A stretch of 64,000 nucleotides of DNA, taken from Pisaster brevispinus. Taxonomy: Eukaryota > Echinodermata > Asteroidea > Forcipulatida > Asteriidae. A program made the translations under genes and the position numbers. The notes beneath the pieces were generated by a model. The model saw only the letters and a list, made by a program, of their open reading frames with translations, did no database searches and had not been told where the DNA came from. Shown here one piece after another: positions 59,541-64,000 of this stretch (its first letter is position 1; each line of letters begins with the position of its first letter). The stretch lies in contig JAMKCF010000076.1 in the NCBI GenBank assembly GCA_023634235.1, positions 62,001 through 126,000 of the forward strand. The letters are read 5' to 3'.

Positions 59541-60172
59541 TCGTTATGAACCACTGTGTCTCTGCAACTTTTGGAATGAAATCACAGACTTATTAGGCAT
59601 GTGTTTTACTTTTGCCAATCCAGTCAACATGGGAATGACTTTTTGACAGCTTTCAACACATTTTCAAACCTTTACTCAACTTTGAACTAGTTACCTGTTC
59701 AAACAGTGTGGAGTGTACATCTACATGTACATACGCCAAGTCTCCTCCCATATCTCTCTGCTTTCTTGTACATGAAGGTGTATATGTAGTACCAGAATCC
59801 CTCCCGACTGTTCCCAAGTGAGATTTGCCTGAAAACTTTCTTGGAGGATTCCATTTGTTCAGCTCTCAAAATGTCCAGAAGCAGATTCATAACAGTGTCG
59901 AGTTTGCCACACATGTTTGCCTCTCATGGCCAACTACTGGATGTTTTAACATTGAGGTTTGCCTGAAAACTCTCATTGGATTCTGGACAGCTTGCTAAAT
60001 GTACTCTCTGGACAGCTTACACAATTTACTCTGGATTGCTTTCATCTCCATCTACTGAAGTACAGACCTGCAGCCAACAAACTAAGGGCATGGTGGGAAC
60101 CTACACGACTGTATGATCTTAACTACTGTACAATGGATGTACCTGCAATACATTGACAACAGATTTCTGCAG
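59541..60172. other. Intergenic or intronic sequence
   Basis: Contains 'acatctacatgtacatac' and repeated 'gtttgcctgaaaac' words (59827, 59958) suggesting another small local duplication. No gene. Confidence 0.4.
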
Positions 60173-60210
60173 CTTTCTCACTGAAACCTGATGTGAGGAT
60201 CATTTCAAAG
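60173..60210 (+). CDS. Candidate small exon (38 nt)
   Basis: The acceptor AGATTTCTGCAG and donor GTGAGC flank 38 nt reading FSLKPDVRIISK (2 nt entry, leaving phase 0). It joins in frame to the candidate exon at 60714. Unknown family; short, so a chance match is possible. Confidence 0.3.
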
Positions 60211-60713
60211 GTGAGCTACTCTCTGATTAGATTGGAGCTAGACCAATGTAATACCTTTTTAATTTGTATGTGATTCTTGTCAAGTCTAGAATGAAAACAT
60301 ATTTGGTTCCAATAAGACTGGTCAGTGGTCCTTTGTTATCAAGTAAGATGAGCTCCATCAAAGAATCAATGTCTTTGGGTCTGAAAATGGATGAGATGAG
60401 AGCCCAATCAGCATGCCACTACTCTGCCATGCCACATGATTCAGGCAGCAAGACATTCCGCACCCCTCTTTCCCATTTTTCCATCTCTTGTATCATTCAT
60501 TGGGCCTCAAACTGAATTCAGCCCTCATAGATCTGTCTCCACCATGCAGTTGTGCTGATTTTCCACTTGTTCGTACTGGCCTTGAGGACATCTTATAAAC
60601 ACTTTCTCTGGCTTTCTGGGTTTTGATTTTCTTAGATGAGTTGAGAGAAAATCACTTACTTAGGGAGACTGATATTTAGACACTGTTCTAATCTTTTTAC
60701 CATCCTTCATTAG

Positions 60714-60809
60714 ACTTCAATTGAGGGACAACAGTCTGCACAACATTGGATGGACAACTCTCTTATGAGGCTCACACTCGATGATGGAGTAACTTTCAGC
60801 ACAAGAATG
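60714..60809 (+). CDS. Candidate internal exon (32 codons), unknown protein
   Basis: A pyrimidine-rich acceptor (CATCCTTCATTAG) and the perfect donor GTAAGT flank 96 nt. Phase 0-0 reads TSIEGQQSAQHWMDNSLMRL, then TLDDGVTFSTRM. Composition is protein-like and the length is a multiple of three. I do not recognise the family. Confidence 0.45.
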
Positions 60810-62679
60810 GTAAGTGGAAAACAGAATCAGCTCTTACTATACTCAAAAAAAGGTGCAATAGAGTTTCTCAACTGTTTGGAGGATTCTTTCACTTCAACAA
60901 AAGTTGGGAAATAAACAAGTTCTTCTCTACACTTTGGTGGTGTGGTAAAATTAGTAAAACATATTTGTCCGGGATGGAGTCTTCCTAGAGAAGATCCATA
61001 AAGTGCTCTTTCCAGCAGGACACCCTTCTTTAAGAAAACTTTTTCTACATTCTTTGGTCTTAGAATGGTCAGTACATGAGTTCTTGAACTGTAGATAGCT
61101 CTGATTCCACTGAGGAAGTCATGTTTGGCATTAGTGTACACAAGAAGTTTAATCAACAGTTTATTGTTTTTCCACTACTGATCCATCTGAGATCCTGTGA
61201 TTCAATTTGTTTAAAATTCCTCAGTCCAAATATACCTACCGGTTTTCACTTTGACATCAAACACAAGTAGAAAGGCAGTCATCATTCATTTCCTTGTCGC
61301 CCTAAATTTGTAGCTAAACAATTGTCTTTTTTACCTTGAGGCTCTAAAAGGGCATTTGGGAAGGGAGCAATTTGCCATGTGTTTTCATTACGAGTATGAA
61401 CACATTTTTAGTTTGAAGTAAAAGTTAACCCATTAGTTTATATAGAAGAGGTGCCTGGACACAAAAGGAATGTTATCCATGATTAATGCAGACAAATACT
61501 GAAACAAGTGACATCTGTTTAGTTAGTTTGTGGATTCAGTTGGGAGTATTGCTATAAAGTCTTCCTCTGTTAAACATGACAGATTCAAAGACAAAGTACA
61601 GAGTTTATAATTATCATTATTGTTTAGAATTACTTTCATTCTGAAAGCTCACTGATTGAGACATTAAAAATGTTCCCCAATTGCCAAAAACCAAATTGAA
61701 ACAAATGAACAAAAGAATAAAATGTATACAAAGGCAGGGATACAAGTTAAAATATAAGAATATTCAATAGGTTTTTATTTTACCTATTCTTTACCCCAGA
61801 TTATCGACATGGTGTTTCCTCTGCATTAGCCTCTTCAATGGATGCACCGAATCCTGGGCTTTGAATACAAACTCACCTACAGGAATACAGGTAGGAAAGG
61901 ATAACATTGTCATTTGAGTACTTTGAAACATTGAAGCAAATTCTGGCCTGCCTGATTGTGTCAGAAACATGACAGGCAATTGACTGAAATTATATTTCAA
62001 TAACAAGGGATTTATGATGCATGTTATTTTATTGGACCTTTTTGACCAAGTACTTGATCCCATTGTCAGTGTATGTATTTGTGTTAACCAGCATGAGAAT
62101 GGAGTTTTACACTAAGAGTAACAATTGGCAAACGGCTTTGTACCATTGCATGTCATCAAAATATGTCCCTATGTTTACAAAAAACTTTGACTGAATCTCA
62201 CAAACAATCAAACAAACAAACACCCCATCACCCCAATAAACAAACAAATAAACTAACTACAATGTAAATGGTTTTTAATGACATATCTGAATTCTTAGCA
62301 TAAATGTGAAACATTATTTTGTTAATAAAAATTTAAGACCATTTTGTCATTGTCACCTGAATTATGTTGCACACATCTACAGACCAAAAAACAAAAGCTG
62401 CATTCAACTAGGCTTCCCTGACCTTTGCTATCAGTCAACAAAGCAAACATGATTTGAAACAAAACAAACATTTTTAACATAAGAGCATTAACCCCCCTCC
62501 CTCAATACATTCTTATTTATCTAGGGTGATAGTATTATGCAAACATGCTTCAATTTTTCCTTGGTTCCCCATAGAATATATTCTGATCTTCCCAAAAGAA
62601 AAGGTCCCTTTCCTCACACAGAGTCACCTTTCACTTTCACTAAATGAATTTAAGACTTCAAGTAATAAACCACGAGGGA
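60810..62679. other. Intronic or intergenic sequence with unassigned frames
   Basis: A minus-strand frame of 109 codons (60827-61156) is the longest, with no domain I recognise. A block at 61799-61890 between CCCCAG and GTAGGA could be a plus-strand exon but carries a stop in phase 0. An AT-rich simple stretch of 'aaacaaacaa' lies at 62205-62255. Confidence 0.35.
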
Positions 62680-62850
62680 ACTGACTGGATTTTGACTGGC
62701 ACTCAAAAAAGATATTTACAAAATAGGGAGACTGTCAACATTTGGGCTAAATAGCTTAGTCGGTAGAGCTTCGATACATTAATCCAGAGGTCAAAATCCC
62801 AAATCTCACTTTAATAATTAATTTTGTGTTCTACCCAAACAAATTAGTTT
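62680..62850 (+). mobile_element. tRNA-derived SINE-like element, copy 3 (degraded)
   Basis: Same layout as the copies at 24296 and 43322: TTTTGACTGGCACTC, 'gatatttaca', 'agggagac', then a tRNA-like part at 62744-62815 with A box TAGCTTAGTCGGTAGAGC. The B box is lost (GTCAAAATCCC). Confidence 0.6.
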
Positions 62851-62978
62851 AAGATTTGATGGAACTCTTTTGTCAATAATTGTTTCCACATTTTTTACGG
62901 ATAATTAACAGGTACATCATATGTTTGATTCAATTGTAACTCTGTTAGTTAATGGGTTTGCTTGTGTATCATTTGCAG

Positions 62979-63148
62979 AATCAAATATTCAAGTGGAGAG
63001 GAAGATTTTCATTATGGAATACTTGAGCAGGAGACTACTCTCTTCAAAGACCTTAGGAATGCAGGAAACATCCATCAACCCATGCTGCAAGCTGCAAGGT
63101 GCAATGTGTGAGGAGACATCATTTTTGCAAGGATTCTCTGAGCACTGA
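62979..63148 (+). CDS. Candidate 3' terminal exon
   Basis: The acceptor TGTATCATTTGCAG is followed by sequence open in one frame to the stop at 63146 (SNIQVERKIFIMEYLSRRLL and onward, about 56 codons). In phase 0 it stops after 15 codons (NQIFKWRGRFSLWNT). Which phase is used cannot be fixed without the preceding exon. Confidence 0.25.
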
Positions 63149-64000
63149 ATCATCACCAACTGATGCTACAAACTTTAATCCATCAAAGACTATGTGAACA
63201 ATTTGGACATGTTGGCTTTGAGATGCAGCTCTAGAGTTATCTAATCCTACATCTCAAAGCCTGGATTAGAGACAGAATTCCTGAAGACTCTTTGAACACT
63301 TGAGATACAAATGAGATGAGAAGGATACATCAGTTCTGTACAGACACAGTGTATGCAAGGCTAGAGACATTTCTGAACCCACATTGACATTGAACTCTTT
63401 GGAACCTCAATGTGATCAACATACAAGGATCAGATCGTTTGTATAGTATCTAAAAATCAATGAAGCAATGTAAATGTTTGTAAAAATACTTAGGACATTT
63501 TGGGGAACATGTTTGTCAATCAGTTTAAATATCGCCACTGTTTTCAAGAACAGACAAATTTGTAACAGAATTTTGTAAAAACTGCAAAGTGTTACATCTA
63601 CACATGGTTTGATGTTTCATTGACATCAACTTTTTTTCTAGGTTTTAAGTCATTAAAGTGCTGAGTCTTTCAATGACATAAATTAGCACAATGATAATAT
63701 CACCAGCTTTGAAAAGCTTTTAATGAACAGACAATCTTCAATTTGTCTTCTTCTTATATTGAAGTACAATTGCTTGCACAGTGCCCCAAAATGAGTGCTT
63801 TGGCTTTTGAGTTTTAAAAGTCTGACCTTAATGATTTTACTAGTTTGTCAAACTGCCAATTTTGTTTATGCACTGGTTTGAAAATGATGCTCTACACAAT
63901 AGACAATGTTTGTTCCAAAATGTGTACAATTGAAAATCCCCGCCTTCATGGTTTTTAAAATGTCACAGTTGAAGTGGCTAACAATTTTGTAAACAATGGT
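63149..64000. other. AT-rich 3' flank
   Basis: No gene recognised. It could be 3' untranslated sequence of the preceding exon candidate. No clear AATAAA with a downstream GT-rich site was identified. Confidence 0.35.

Noticed and set aside
60827..61156. 109-codon minus-strand frame as a gene
   Set aside because: The text looks somewhat protein-like, but there is no recognisable domain, no splice context and no paralogue in the window. Left unassigned inside a stretch annotation.
61799..61890. Plus-strand exon between CCCCAG and GTAGGA
   Set aside because: A TAG occurs in the phase required by the exon ending at 60809. Other phases are open but unsupported.

Overview
The window is AT-rich eukaryotic DNA that is mostly non-coding and full of repeats. 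It shows GT-AG splice signals, many diverged DNA-transposon and SINE-like copies, interstitial TTAGGG telomere motif, and frequent poly(G)/poly(C) and TACATG-type runs. Ig receptors with tyrosine-based signalling tails, a queuosine-salvage gene relic and the recurring 'AGAGGGCGC' motif fit a marine invertebrate deuterostome, most likely an echinoderm. The taxon is an inference; nothing in the sequence fixes the species.

The left 19 kb is the part of most interest. It holds a diverged tandem duplication: copy A about 960-7540, copy B about 13567-19115. Each copy carries a minus-strand cell-surface Ig receptor (561-1985 and 12800-14595), a fragment of an older receptor tail just upstream of it, and a plus-strand pseudogene of the queuosine salvage protein (DUF2419/QNG1 family). 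Receptor A is an intact intronless frame of 474 residues: signal peptide, one V-set domain, two further Ig domains, one membrane span, and a tail with two ITIM-type motifs and one ITSM-type motif. Receptor B shares the ectodomain, but from the membrane-proximal stalk onward it is unrelated and carries different ITIM-like motifs. B is broken by one nonsense codon and two frame changes. Shared ectodomains on different signalling tails are the hallmark of paired or rapidly recombining immune receptors.

The two copies were later hit by different mobile elements: a decayed piggyBac transposase in A only, and a possible DDE-transposase scrap plus a hAT-like non-autonomous element in B only.

From 19 to 50 kb I see mainly repeats: a LINE 3' end, TIR elements, tRNA-Asn-like SINEs, a 2.2-kb-offset duplication near 25-27 kb, a 66-bp minisatellite at 32 kb, a decayed satellite with telomeric arrays at 37.3-40 kb, and a 49-bp minisatellite at 44.7 kb. 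A few short, phase-compatible exon candidates on the plus strand (30.4, 31.6 and 34.0 kb) suggest introns of a larger gene. From 50 to 63 kb there are a 1.9-kb TIR element with strong hairpins, a 3.8-kb repeat block with a nested pogo/Tigger-like element, two related exon-like blocks (50.4 and 58.1 kb), and small exon candidates at 60.2, 60.7 and 63.0 kb. No rRNA, functional tRNA or CRISPR was found.
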